Made by a program: the position numbers and the translations under genes
Source of the DNA: Streptomyces sp. SUK 48
Lineage (GTDB): Bacteria; Actinomycetota; Actinomycetes; Streptomycetales; Streptomycetaceae
NCBI RefSeq assembly: GCF_009650765.1
Contig: NZ_CP045740.1
Span: 4,626,001 to 4,690,000, forward strand
DNA: 64,000 nt
Direction: 5' to 3'
In this document: piece after piece, positions 26,758 to 34,893 of the stretch
Layout: each line of letters starts with the position of its first letter
Numbering within the stretch: the first letter of the stretch is position 1
Notes under the pieces: generated by a model
The model's database searches: none
What the model was told of the DNA's origin: nothing
Seen by the model: the letters and a program-made list of their open reading frames with translations, nothing else

Positions 26758-26940
26758 TCAGGTGACGCCGTAGAACCTCTCCGTCTCCTCGACGGCGGTC
26801 CGGAACCGCTGGTCGAAGTCGTCACGAATGAGCGTGCGGACCACATAGTCCTGCACGCTCATTCCTCTTTTCGCCGCGTGCTGCCGGAGCCGTTCGAGCA
26901 GCTCCTCGTCTATCCGCAGGCTGAGCACAGTGGTCCCCAT
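26758..26940 (-). CDS. Ribbon-helix-helix DNA-binding protein
   Basis: A 60-aa protein with the RHH pattern TVLSLRIDEELLERLRQHAAKRGMS and a second helix VQDYVVRTLIRDDF, as in CopG/Arc antitoxin-type regulators. No toxin gene neighbours it. ATG 26940 is taken as the start. A longer form from GTG 26958 would include a TTA leucine codon, which in Streptomyces would make translation depend on the bldA tRNA; no strong Shine-Dalgarno supports either. It is convergent with the purine permease. Confidence 0.7.
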   Translation of the reverse strand: MGTTVLSLRIDEELLERLRQHAAKRGMSVQDYVVRTLIRDDFDQRFRTAVEETERFYGVT

Positions 26941-27118
26941 GGGTAAGAGGGTCGCCACCGCCGTCCCGTGGATGCGTCATTTTCCGGCGACTACTCACTC
27001 ATATGGGTGATGGAACGTGTGGGAGGAGCCCCGGTGGCGCCCCAGGAGAGCCCCGGTGGAGTGCCAGTGGCGCCTCAGTGGCGGGCATCACGGACACCCC
27101 CGCGCGCCCGGGTGGTCT

Positions 27119-27147
27119 TTAGTTAGAGTAATGAGTTACGCTAAGGA
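27119..27147 (+). promoter_or_regulatory. Promoter/operator region of the marR gene
   Basis: TAGAGT (27124-27129) is a good -10, and an inverted repeat GTAA-TGAG-TTAC overlaps it and the expected transcript start. Autoregulation by the MarR protein is likely. Flanking TTAG and CTAA could extend the palindrome. Confidence 0.45.
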
Positions 27148-27148
27148 C

Positions 27149-27586
27149 ATGCCGGACCTCAACCATGGCGACGATGCTGCCGCCGTGAACTCCCTTCGCT
27201 CCGCCGTGATGCGGCTGTCCCGTCGGCTCAAGCACCAGCGGGTGGACGAGTCGCTGAGCCCCACCGAGATGTCGGTGCTCGGCACCCTGTTCCGCTGCGG
27301 CTCGGCCACGCCGGGCGAGCTGGCCCGCAAGGAGCACGTCCAGCCGCCTTCGATGACCCGCATCGTCGCGCTGCTCGAAGCCAAGGGACTGGTGCGTCTC
27401 GAACCGCACCCGGAGGACCGGCGCCAGAAGGTCGTCACCCAGACCGAGCAGGCCGAGACGATGCTCGAGGAGAGCCGCCGCAAGCGCAACGCGTTCCTGG
27501 CGAACCTCGCCGACGGTCTCGACGAGGACGAGTGGGCGAAGCTGCGCGCCGCCGCCCCCGTGCTGGAAAAACTCGCACACCTGTAA
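27149..27586 (+). CDS. MarR-family regulator
   Basis: A 145-aa winged-helix MarR protein (LRSAVMRLSRRLKHQR, then the wing-helix LARKEHVQPPSMTRIVALLEAKGLV, and the DRRQK loop). It probably represses the downstream MFS gene and itself. ATG 27149 is used because it lies downstream of the predicted transcript start; ATG 27131 is in frame but too close to the -10. The MFS gene follows by 27 bases. Confidence 0.9.
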   Translation: MPDLNHGDDAAAVNSLRSAVMRLSRRLKHQRVDESLSPTEMSVLGTLFRCGSATPGELARKEHVQPPSMTRIVALLEAKGLVRLEPHPEDRRQKVVTQTEQAETMLEESRRKRNAFLANLADGLDEDEWAKLRAAAPVLEKLAHL

Positions 27587-27613
27587 AGCAGCAGCCTGAG
27601 GAGGCGAATCCGT

Positions 27614-28957
27614 TTGAGTACGGGATCCGGAACACCTTCCGCCCCCGCACCGACCGCCCCTACTACCCCCGCCCGCACGTCCTCGATGTTCAGCTCGCTG
27701 AAGGTCAGGAACTACCGCCTCTTCTTCATCGGCCAGGTCGTCTCCAACACGGGCACCTGGATGCAGCGCATCGCCCAGGACTGGCTCGTCCTGAGCCTCA
27801 CCGGCTCCTCCGCGGCCGTCGGCATCACGACGGCCCTGCAGTTCCTGCCGATGCTCCTGTTCGGTCTCTACGGCGGTGTCCTCGTCGACCGGCTGCCCAA
27901 GCGCCCCGCGCTGCTGGTCACCCAGTCCGCGATGGCCCTCAGCGGTCTCGCGCTCGCCGCGCTGACCCTCACCGGCCAGGTGCAGGTCTGGCACGTCTAT
28001 CTCGCCGCGTTCTTCGTCGGCCTCGCCACGGTGGTCGACAACCCCGCCCGGCAGTCCTTCGTCTCCGAGATGGTCGGCCCCGACCAGCTGCACAACGCGG
28101 TCAGCCTGAACTCCGCGAACTTCCAGTCCGCGCGCCTCGTCGGCCCGGCCGTCGCCGGTCTCATGATCACCGGAGTGGGCACCGGCTGGGCGTTCCTCGC
28201 CAACGGCCTGTCCTTCGCCGCGCCGATCGCCGGCCTGCTCCTGATGCGCGCCCGTGAGCTGTACCCGGTCAAGCGGACCCCGCGCGGCAAGGGACAGCTG
28301 CGGGAGGGCCTCCAGTACGTGGCCGGGCGCCCGGAACTGATCTGGTCCGTCGTCCTCGTCGGCTTCATCGGGACCTTCGGCTTCAACTTCCCGGTGTGGC
28401 TGTCCGCCTTCGCCGACAACGTCTTCCATGTCGGCGCCGGCGGCTACAGCCTCCTCAACACCCTGATGGCCCTGGGCTCCCTCGGCGGCGCGCTGCTGGC
28501 CGCCCGCCGCGGCTCGGCCCGGATGCGGCTGCTGATCCTCGCCGCGCTCACCTTCGGCGCGCTGGAGATCGTGGCCTCGCTGGCACCGTCGTACTGGCTG
28601 TTCGCCCTGCTCATGGTGCCGATCGGGATCTTCGGCCTCACGGTCAACGTGACCGCGAACACCACCGTGCAGATGGCCACCGACCCGGCCATGCGCGGCC
28701 GGGTGATGTCGCTGTTCATGATGGTCTTCATGGGCGGCACCCCGCTCGGCGCCCCGGTCATCGGCTGGATCACCGACACCTACGGCGCCCGCGTCGGCTT
28801 CGCCCTCGGCGGTGTCGTCTCCGCGCTCGCGGCCGGTGTCATCGGCCTGGTCCTCGCCCGCGTCGGCGGTCTGCGGCTCGCGGTGGGCTGGGAGCGGGGC
28901 ACACCGCGGCTGCGGTTCGTACCGCGGCAGCGCAAGGAGCTCGCCGCGGCGGCGTGA
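27614..28957 (+). CDS. MFS exporter (EntS-like)
   Basis: A 447-aa MFS_3 type carrier of the enterobactin-exporter-like group, with 12 hydrophobic segments, VVSNTGTWMQRIAQDWLVL at helix 1, and LVDRLPKRP as loop 2-3 motif. It likely exports a drug or siderophore-like molecule under control of the MarR gene just upstream. A TTG start at 27614 has GAGGAGG nine bases upstream. It ends two bases before the convergent GNAT gene. Confidence 0.85.
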   Translation: MSTGSGTPSAPAPTAPTTPARTSSMFSSLKVRNYRLFFIGQVVSNTGTWMQRIAQDWLVLSLTGSSAAVGITTALQFLPMLLFGLYGGVLVDRLPKRPALLVTQSAMALSGLALAALTLTGQVQVWHVYLAAFFVGLATVVDNPARQSFVSEMVGPDQLHNAVSLNSANFQSARLVGPAVAGLMITGVGTGWAFLANGLSFAAPIAGLLLMRARELYPVKRTPRGKGQLREGLQYVAGRPELIWSVVLVGFIGTFGFNFPVWLSAFADNVFHVGAGGYSLLNTLMALGSLGGALLAARRGSARMRLLILAALTFGALEIVASLAPSYWLFALLMVPIGIFGLTVNVTANTTVQMATDPAMRGRVMSLFMMVFMGGTPLGAPVIGWITDTYGARVGFALGGVVSALAAGVIGLVLARVGGLRLAVGWERGTPRLRFVPRQRKELAAAA

Positions 28958-28958
28958 A

Positions 28959-29474
28959 CTACCGCACCCGCTGGGCCAGCACCTGTCCCGGCCACGCGTC
29001 CGGACCGTGGGTGAACGCCTCGGTCCGGACGAAGCCGTTGCCCTCGTAGAAGGCGACCAGCTTGCCGTCGTCGCCCGCGTAGCAGTCCACCCGCAGCAGC
29101 GAGACCCCGGCCCGCCGGGTCACCTCGGCCGCGTGCGCGAGCAGCGCGGCACCGGCGCCCCGCCCCTTGAAGCGGCGGTCCGAGGCCAGCAGATGGATGT
29201 ACCGCTCGGGCTCGCCGGCGGGCTCCAGATAGGCGCCGGGCGCGTCGCTGAGGGTGAGGGTGGCGGCCGGTACGCCGGCTATCTCGGCGAAGTACGGGGT
29301 GCCCGTGGTGGCGTACCGCCGCACCACCTCCACCGCCTTGGGACTCGCCGACCAGGGCTCGGTGCCCCACTGCCCGGTGCGGCCCTGGGCCACCAGCCAC
29401 TCCACGCTGCTGTCCAGCATGGCCAGGATCAGCGGAGTGTCGCCGGGGCCGCCCGCGCGGATCGTGATCGTCAT
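28959..29474 (-). CDS. GNAT acetyltransferase
   Basis: A 171-aa GNAT enzyme with motif A RFKGRGAGAALLAHAAE and C-terminal FYEGNGFVRTEAF. The first residues MTITIRAG are the usual opening, so ATG 29474 is the start; the long upstream open frame is a shadow of thpR. It is divergent from thpR with 39 bases between, so the promoters must be packed together. Substrate unknown. Confidence 0.85.
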   Translation of the reverse strand: MTITIRAGGPGDTPLILAMLDSSVEWLVAQGRTGQWGTEPWSASPKAVEVVRRYATTGTPYFAEIAGVPAATLTLSDAPGAYLEPAGEPERYIHLLASDRRFKGRGAGAALLAHAAEVTRRAGVSLLRVDCYAGDDGKLVAFYEGNGFVRTEAFTHGPDAWPGQVLAQRVR

Positions 29475-29513
29475 GGCGGCATCATGCCCGGGTGACTCTG
29501 GGATCGTGAAGGC

Positions 29514-30086
29514 ATGAGACTCTTCGCCGCTGTGCTGCCGCCGGAGGACGTCACCGCCGAACTGGCCCTGGAGGTCGACCGGTTGCGGCGGCTGCCGGGC
29601 GCCGACGGGCTGCGCTGGACGGACCGCCCCGGCTGGCACTTCACCCTCGCCTTCTACGGCGAGGTCGCGGAGGACGTCGTACCCGACCTGTCGGCCCGCC
29701 TGGCCCGCGCCGCCCGGCACACCGACCCCTTCGAGCTGGCTCTTGGCGGTGGCGGCCAGTTCGGCCACGGCCGCGCGCTGTGGACCGGCGCGGCGGGCGA
29801 CGTGGACGCGCTGCGCCTGCTGGCCGGGCGGGCGGAGGCGGCGGGCCGCAAGGCGGGGCTGCGGATGGCGGAGCACCGCCGCTACCAGGCCCACCTCACG
29901 CTGGCGCGCGGCCGGGAGGCGGTGGACGTACGGCCGTACGTGGAGCTGCTGCGCCCGTTCGCCGGCCGGAGCTGGCGGGTGACCGAGCTGGCGCTGGTGC
30001 GGAGCAACCTGCCGACGTCGGGGGTGCGGGGGCAGCGGCCGCGGTACGAGGCGGTCGGGCGCTGGGCGTGCGGGGCGTCCGGTTAG
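29514..30086 (+). CDS. thpR: RNA 2',3'-cyclic phosphodiesterase (2H family)
   Basis: A 190-aa 2H phosphoesterase with two His-x-Thr motifs, H42-F-T44 and H127-L-T129, the paired catalytic residues that open 2',3'-cyclic phosphates to 2'-phosphates. It acts on tRNA-like or other RNA ends in the cytoplasm. ATG 29514 has GAAGG just upstream. Length is normal for ThpR/LigT. Confidence 0.93.
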   Translation: MRLFAAVLPPEDVTAELALEVDRLRRLPGADGLRWTDRPGWHFTLAFYGEVAEDVVPDLSARLARAARHTDPFELALGGGGQFGHGRALWTGAAGDVDALRLLAGRAEAAGRKAGLRMAEHRRYQAHLTLARGREAVDVRPYVELLRPFAGRSWRVTELALVRSNLPTSGVRGQRPRYEAVGRWACGASG

Positions 30087-30095
30087 GCTCGATGC

Positions 30096-30182
30096 GTGGA
30101 CCCGAAAACCCGGAACCGGATCATGGCCGGTGCGCTTGTTCTCATGCTGGTGGTCGTCGCCGTGGCTGCTGCCATGCGGTAG
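30096..30182 (+). CDS. 28-aa single-helix membrane peptide
   Basis: A GTG at 30096 opens a 28-codon frame: a basic start (VDPKTRNRIMAG) then one hydrophobic helix (ALVLMLVVVAVAAAM) and a terminal Arg. There is no Shine-Dalgarno within reach, but a TAGGCT box lies six bases before the GTG, so it fits a leaderless transcript starting at the codon. It looks like a small conserved Streptomyces membrane protein and lies just after thpR. Function unknown. Confidence 0.5.
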   Translation: MDPKTRNRIMAGALVLMLVVVAVAAAMR

Positions 30183-30317
30183 CGGCCGGCCGACGGGCGC
30201 CCGAGGGACGCGGCGTCGACGGCGGCTGCCGGCCGTCATCGGGTGAGCGCGCCCGCGCGGCGCGGCCGCAGGCCGGACACGGCCCCCGCCCCTCGGGGCG
30301 CTCGGCCCGCAGGGTGG

Positions 30318-31310
30318 CTACCAGGCGAAGGCTTCCGGGGAGGGGCCCGGGCCCGGGAAGATCTCGTCCAGAGCGGTCAGCAGCTCCTCGCTCAGCTCCA
30401 GCTCCACGGCCCGCAGCGCCGACCGGAGCTGCTCCGCCGTACGCGGGCCGACGATCGGACCCGTGACACCGGGACGAGTGAGCAGCCAGGCCAGGGCGGT
30501 CTCGCCGGGTTCCAGGCCGTGCTTGTCGAGCAGGTCCTCGTACGACTGGATGCGCGCGCGGGCGGCCGGGTCGGCGAGGGTGTCCGCGGCGCGCCCGGAG
30601 GCACGGCGTCCGCCCTGCACCTCCTTCTTGATCACACCGCCGAGCAGCCCGCCGTGCAGCGGGGACCAGGGGATGACCCCGAGGCCGTACTCCCGCGCGG
30701 CCGGGATGACCTCCATCTCGGCGCGGCGCTCGGCGAGGTTGTAGAGGCACTGCTCGCTGACCAGGCCGATGGTGCCCCCGCGGCGGGCGGCGGCCCCGTT
30801 GGCCTGGGCGATCTTGTAGCCGGGGAAGTTGGAGGAGCCGACGTAGAGGATCTTGCCCTGCTGGACCAGGGTGTCGACCGCCTGCCAGATCTCCTCGAAG
30901 GGGGTGTTCCGGTCGACGTGGTGGAACTGGTAGAGGTCGATGTGATCGGTCTGGAGCCGCTTCAGGCTGGCGTCCACCGCGCGCCGGATGTTCAGCGCGG
31001 AGAGCTTGTCGTGGTTCGGCCAGGCGTCGCCCTCGGCGGCCATGTTGGCGTAGACCTTGGTGGCGAGCACGACCTTGTCCCGGCGGTCGCCGCCCTTGGC
31101 GAACCAGTTCCCGATGATGCTCTCGGTCCGGCCCTTGTTCTCCCCCCACCCGTACACATTGGCGGTGTCGAAGAAGTTGATGCCCGCGTCCAGCGCCGCG
31201 TCCATGATCGCGTGACTGCCGGCTTCGTCCGTCTGCGGCCCGAAGTTCATCGTCCCGAGAACCAGCCGGCTGACCTTGAGCCCCGTGCGTCCAAGCTGCG
31301 TGTACTTCAT
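30318..31310 (-). CDS. Aldo/keto reductase
   Basis: A 330-aa aldo/keto reductase with (beta/alpha)8 fold. The catalytic tetrad is visible as D48 (INFFDTANVYG), Y53, K85 and H130 (DLYQFHH). The C-terminal GVTGPIVGPRTAEQLRSAL is the NADPH-binding region. It reduces aldehydes or ketones with NADPH; substrate unknown. ATG 31310 gives the typical MKYTQLGRTGLKVS opening; the longer upstream open frame lies over the Uma2 gene. Confidence 0.92.
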   Translation of the reverse strand: MKYTQLGRTGLKVSRLVLGTMNFGPQTDEAGSHAIMDAALDAGINFFDTANVYGWGENKGRTESIIGNWFAKGGDRRDKVVLATKVYANMAAEGDAWPNHDKLSALNIRRAVDASLKRLQTDHIDLYQFHHVDRNTPFEEIWQAVDTLVQQGKILYVGSSNFPGYKIAQANGAAARRGGTIGLVSEQCLYNLAERRAEMEVIPAAREYGLGVIPWSPLHGGLLGGVIKKEVQGGRRASGRAADTLADPAARARIQSYEDLLDKHGLEPGETALAWLLTRPGVTGPIVGPRTAEQLRSALRAVELELSEELLTALDEIFPGPGPSPEAFAW

Positions 31311-31354
31311 GGCCACCAGCCAACGGCTTGGAGTGGGCTCAAGGCAAGGGCGGG

Positions 31355-31900
31355 TCAGTCGCGGGGGAAGTCGCCGGTCCTGAGGACGAGCCCGAGCGGC
31401 GTGGTCAGGTCGATGTCCATGCCGAAGGCGACCGTCAGTTCGCGGAGGTACTCGCCGTCCACCGGCTCGGAGTGCAGACGGCACTTGCCCTGGTGGGGAT
31501 CGGCGATGAGGAAGGCGGCCACCCCGGCGGTGGCGTACGCCGTCCTCTTCGGCCCGTAGTCGTGGTGCGCGGTGCCCTCCGAGATGACCTCGGCGACGAA
31601 CTCGACGTCCTCGCAGCTCCAAAGACCTCGGGGTGATCTCCCGGCGCCTTCGGCCACGAGGGTGACATCGGAGGCGAAGCCGTTGTGGTGGCCCGGGTAA
31701 TCGACGCGGACGGCCGACTTGACGCATCTGCGCGGGTACTTGGCGCGCAACTGCTCCACGATGTCCAGGGTGATCTCCCAGGACGTGTCCCGCTGCGGTG
31801 ACACGAAGACGGCCCCCTCGACGACCTCGGTCCTGTATCCCTCGGGGGCGATCCGCTCGAAAGACGCGAACAGGTCGTCCAGAGCCGGCCCGTCGTCCAT
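31355..31900 (-). CDS. Uma2-family (DUF820) nuclease-fold protein
   Basis: A 181-aa protein with a PD-(D/E)xK nuclease-like fold of the Uma2/DUF820 group, found in many copies in actinobacteria and cyanobacteria. Visible elements are RTEVVEGAVFVSP, DVTLVAEGA, and FVAEVISEGTAHHDYGPKRTAYATAGV, the last carrying the E-x-K style pair. ATG 31900 has GGAGGAG upstream. Role unknown. Confidence 0.85.
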   Translation of the reverse strand: MDDGPALDDLFASFERIAPEGYRTEVVEGAVFVSPQRDTSWEITLDIVEQLRAKYPRRCVKSAVRVDYPGHHNGFASDVTLVAEGAGRSPRGLWSCEDVEFVAEVISEGTAHHDYGPKRTAYATAGVAAFLIADPHQGKCRLHSEPVDGEYLRELTVAFGMDIDLTTPLGLVLRTGDFPRD

Positions 31901-31994
31901 GGCGCTCCTCCCCGGCCCCCTCACGGGCGAGGGCGACCACACGGTACAACGCTACGCACGGTGACGAAGTGACGCCGAAATCCAGCCAAACTGC

Positions 31995-32684
31995 TCAGGC
32001 TGTTCTAGCCACGCACGCCCGTCCGATTCCCCACGCCTGCCGCATCGCCCCCGCGAACGCCTCCGCGATCCGCTGCTCGCCGCTCGCGTTGGGGTGGGTG
32101 CCGTCGTACGTGTCGGTGTGGATGTCGTACGACCGCGGGGGTGACGCCAGCAGGAGCGGCGACCGGGGCTCGTCGAGGTCGGCGACCGCCTTGGCGAGGA
32201 GGACGTTGAAGAGGGCGACCTGGTCGGCGAAGGGGGCGTCGGACTCGGCACGGACGTTGGGGATCACCGGCAGCAGGACCATGCGGACGCCCGGGTCGGC
32301 CGCGCGGGCGGCGCCGACGAAGGCGCGGACGTTCTCGGCGGTCTGCTCGGCGTTGGTGTAGAAGCCGAGGTCGATGAGGCCGAGGGAGACGAGCAGGACG
32401 TCCGGCCGGCAGGTGCGTATCGCGTCACCGATCAGCGGGGCCATGTGCAGCCAGCCCTCGCCCCAGCCCGCGAGATGGGCGCGGGGGAAATCGGGGTCCG
32501 GGTCGGCGTAGGCGAGGGACGTCGGGGCGCCGGTCTCCTTGTCGTACAGCGTCTCGCGCGGGCCGACGAGCGTGACGGCGGGGTCGTACGTACCGCGAAG
32601 GAGCTGCCACAGCCGGTGACGCCATGTGTGTTCGCCCGCGCTCCCGATCGTCATGGAGTCGCCCACGGGCATGAACCTGAGCAT
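31995..32684 (-). CDS. SGNH/GDSL hydrolase
   Basis: A 229-aa SGNH hydrolase. Block I is GDSMTIGS with nucleophile Ser10, a Gly block follows (SLGLIDLGFYTN, with Asn), and block V is DGTHPNASG with the catalytic Asp/His. Such enzymes cleave esters or acetyl groups, possibly on polysaccharides. ATG 32684 is used; no signal peptide is apparent, so it may be cytosolic unless the longer upstream frame is used. It is divergent from the propeller gene. Confidence 0.87.
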   Translation of the reverse strand: MLRFMPVGDSMTIGSAGEHTWRHRLWQLLRGTYDPAVTLVGPRETLYDKETGAPTSLAYADPDPDFPRAHLAGWGEGWLHMAPLIGDAIRTCRPDVLLVSLGLIDLGFYTNAEQTAENVRAFVGAARAADPGVRMVLLPVIPNVRAESDAPFADQVALFNVLLAKAVADLDEPRSPLLLASPPRSYDIHTDTYDGTHPNASGEQRIAEAFAGAMRQAWGIGRACVARTA

Positions 32685-32796
32685 CCGATCATCATGGACG
32701 ATCACCGCGACGGGTGGGGTGTGAGGCCCGCCACGTGGGGATGCCCGGGCGGTGGCCACGAGGGTGAACCACAGGCGGTGATGGCAGGCTTGGGGG

Positions 32797-33780
32797 ATGC
32801 GCCGACCGTTCGCCGTCCTTGCCGCCGTCCTGCTCGCCGGCGCCTGCACGCTGCCCGCCTCCGCCGCGGAGGGCACGGGGAGCACCGTGAGCGCGGGTGA
32901 CAAGGGGTTCACGCTGAAGGACCCGAGGATCACGGAGTCCAGCGGCCTGGCCGCGTCCCACCTCCACCCCGGCGTCTACTGGACGCACAACGACAGCGGC
33001 GACGGCCCGTACATCTACGCCGTGGACGGCGCGACCGGCAAGACGGTGGCCCGGGTGACGCTGCGGGGCGTCGGCAGCCCGCGCGACGTCGAGGCGATCT
33101 CGATCGGGCCGCACAACGAGATCTACGTCGGCGACATCGGGGACAACTTCGACGGCCGCTGGCCCTATGTGTGGATCTACCGCCTCCCGGAGCCGAAGGT
33201 CCTCGAGGACCAGACGATCACGGCCACCCAGTACGTGGTGAAGTACGCGAACGGCCCCCGCAACGCGGAGTCGCTGCTGGTCCACCCCAGGACCGGCCGG
33301 GTCTACATCATCGACAAGAAGGAGGACGGCGGCCACCTCTACGAGGGCCCCGCCACCCTCTCCACCACCGGCGCCAACCTCTTCAAGCCGATCGCCCCCG
33401 TCGACCTGTGGGCCACGGACGCCACCTTCTCGCCCGACGGCGACCACCTCGCCGTGCGCGGCTACATCGGCGGCATCTACTACTCCTGGAACGACGGCCA
33501 CCCCAAGCGCACCGAGATGCTCGACGTCCCCCTCCAGGGCCAGGGCGAGGGCATCACCTACTCGGCCGACGGCACGAAACTCCTCTACAGCAGCGAGGGC
33601 GCCGGCAGCGAGGTCGTCGCCAAGGACGCCCCGGACAGCCCGAAGCCCTCCCCGACCCCCGGGACCGGCTCATCGAGCGGCTCGATGACCGGCGGTGCAC
33701 GCGTCAAGTGGGGGGCGGCGGCGCTGGTGGCCGTGGTGGTGGGGCTGTTCGGGGTGGGACGGCTGCGACGTCGACGGTGA
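32797..33780 (+). CDS. Secreted beta-propeller protein with C-terminal anchor
   Basis: A 327-aa exported protein. A signal peptide (MRRPFAVLAAVLLAGACTLP…) includes a Cys that could be a lipobox variant. The core has repeated WD-like blades (VYWTHNDSGDG, IYVGDIGDN, GYIGGIYYSWNDG), consistent with a beta-propeller. A Pro/Ser/Thr linker precedes a C-terminal helix (WGAAALVAVVVGLFGVG) and RLRRRR, the pattern of a membrane anchor. A diverged copy of this 3' end lies 560 bases downstream. Confidence 0.8.
   Translation: MRRPFAVLAAVLLAGACTLPASAAEGTGSTVSAGDKGFTLKDPRITESSGLAASHLHPGVYWTHNDSGDGPYIYAVDGATGKTVARVTLRGVGSPRDVEAISIGPHNEIYVGDIGDNFDGRWPYVWIYRLPEPKVLEDQTITATQYVVKYANGPRNAESLLVHPRTGRVYIIDKKEDGGHLYEGPATLSTTGANLFKPIAPVDLWATDATFSPDGDHLAVRGYIGGIYYSWNDGHPKRTEMLDVPLQGQGEGITYSADGTKLLYSSEGAGSEVVAKDAPDSPKPSPTPGTGSSSGSMTGGARVKWGAAALVAVVVGLFGVGRLRRRR
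33667..33780 (+). repeat. 3' end of the propeller gene (copy A of a duplication)
   Basis: This is the source or paired copy of the sequence at 34228-34345. It encodes TGGARVKWGAAALVAVVVG and the Arg tail. Confidence 0.7.
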
Positions 33781-34813
33781 GCAACGGGCCGGCCGGTGAG
33801 GGTGGACGTACCGCCGGTTCGTCCGTGCGGGCCACCTGTGCCGCGAACTCGTCGTAGGCGATGGCGTGATGCATCGCGGCATCACGCACCTGGCAGTATC
33901 GCAGCACCTCCCCAGGTTCTGTGATGGCCTCGATGCCGAGCAAGGTGTCGTCGTCATCGAAGTCGAGTACGGCCACCAGCCTGCTGTCGAAGATCCAGAA
34001 ATCCTCGCCGGGCAGCCGTGCCCGCATCGCCTCCGCGCGCCACAGGTTGCGCACATCCTCGCCTGTGGCCGCATTGCGATGAACGCCGCGTAGGACGGGT
34101 CCTCCCGGTCCGACGCGTAACCGCGCCGCGTCTCGAGGTGCCATGCCGAGTGCTCGAAGGTCTCGAAGAGCCGTCCGAACTCCTCCAGGTCGATCAGGTG
34201 GGGCACGCGTGTGACCTCCTTCGGGCCGTGGTCGGCCAGCGGTTCGTTGACCGGCGGGTCGAGCGTCACATGGGGGGCGGTGGCGTTGATGGTCGTGGTG
34301 GTGGGGGTGTTCGGTTGGGGACGGCGGCGGCGCCGCAATGGTTGACTCGGGCAGCGGACAGGGGAGTTCGGGTCTCGCCCGGTTCGGGGAGCAGGTGACG
34401 AGGGAGAGGGACAGGTAGGCGGGCCGTTCGAGGTAGAAGCCGAGCGACACGTCACCGCCTGCGGCGAGCCGCTCGACCACGGAGGCGACGAGGGCGTCCC
34501 GTGCTCGCTGTCCACTCTGTGCTTCACCGGCGAACCGCCGCGCAAACGCGTCCAGTTGCCGCCGTACCCAGGCTGCGGACTCCTGCGCGGAGTGCCAGGT
34601 GCCACGTACGAGCGAGCCCGGCTTGAGCAGCCAGTAGGCGGTCTCCAGCGGGGGCAGGTCCGAGACCGGGAACTCGGCGGTCACCTCGCGGTACCGCGCG
34701 ATCAGCTCGGGCCGGCTGCCGGGTGGGGGCGGCTCGGGATGCGGGGGCCGCCGTAACGCCTCTTGATCGAAGCGCGCCTTGGGGCCGGTCCACAGGTAGC
34801 CGTGGTGGTGCAC
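33704..34813 (-). CDS. Conserved hypothetical protein reading into displaced sequence
   Basis: An open frame of 369 aa from GTG 34813. About the first 155 residues (YLWTGPKARFDQEALRRPP, LETAYWLLKPGS, GGDVSLGFYLERPAYLSL, CSPNRARPELPCP) look like a hypothetical protein I have seen beside DUF397/HTH genes. After about residue 155 the frame runs antisense through the duplicated propeller end, then out of frame across the DUF6879 5' half, and finally in frame with the DUF6879 3' half. The real product probably ends near 34340. AGGA lies eight bases before the GTG. The chimera is probably a by-product of rearrangement. Confidence 0.5.
   Translation of the reverse strand: MHHHGYLWTGPKARFDQEALRRPPHPEPPPPGSRPELIARYREVTAEFPVSDLPPLETAYWLLKPGSLVRGTWHSAQESAAWVRRQLDAFARRFAGEAQSGQRARDALVASVVERLAAGGDVSLGFYLERPAYLSLSLVTCSPNRARPELPCPLPESTIAAPPPSPTEHPHHHDHQRHRPPCDARPAGQRTAGRPRPEGGHTRAPPDRPGGVRTALRDLRALGMAPRDAARLRVGPGGPVLRGVHRNAATGEDVRNLWRAEAMRARLPGEDFWIFDSRLVAVLDFDDDDTLLGIEAITEPGEVLRYCQVRDAAMHHAIAYDEFAAQVARTDEPAVRPPSPAGPLLTVDVAAVPPRTAPPPRPPAPPPPT
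33790..34206 (-). pseudogene. DUF6879 gene, internally deleted and frameshifted (copy 1)
   Basis: From GTG 34206 (GGAGG eight bases upstream) the frame encodes the DUF6879 N-terminus (HLIDLEEFGRLFETFEHSAW, then LETRRGYASD). It loses the frame near 34090. The C-terminal half is intact in another frame (GEDVRNLWRAEAMRARLPGE, then DFWIFDSRLVAVLDFDDDD). About 40 residues that I expect between the halves in this family are missing, so this is an out-of-frame deletion. DUF6879 proteins normally accompany HTH-DUF5753 and DUF397 regulators, as here. Confidence 0.7.
34228..34345 (+). repeat. Diverged copy of the propeller gene 3' end (copy B)
   Basis: Forward translation gives SLTGGSSVTWGAVALMVVVV, then GVFGWGRRRRRNG and a stop. 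It matches copy A (SMTGGARVKWGAAALVAVVV, GLFGVGRLRRRR, stop) closely, at roughly three quarters identity by eye. It has no start of its own and lies head-on to the 5' end of the deleted DUF6879 gene. Confidence 0.75.
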
Positions 34814-34893
34814 CGGGGGTCCTGTTCGTGAGGGCTCGGCCGGTCCTGGCGGGTTCGACGCGCCGCCAGGACCGAAGGTGAGTGCCGGGACGA

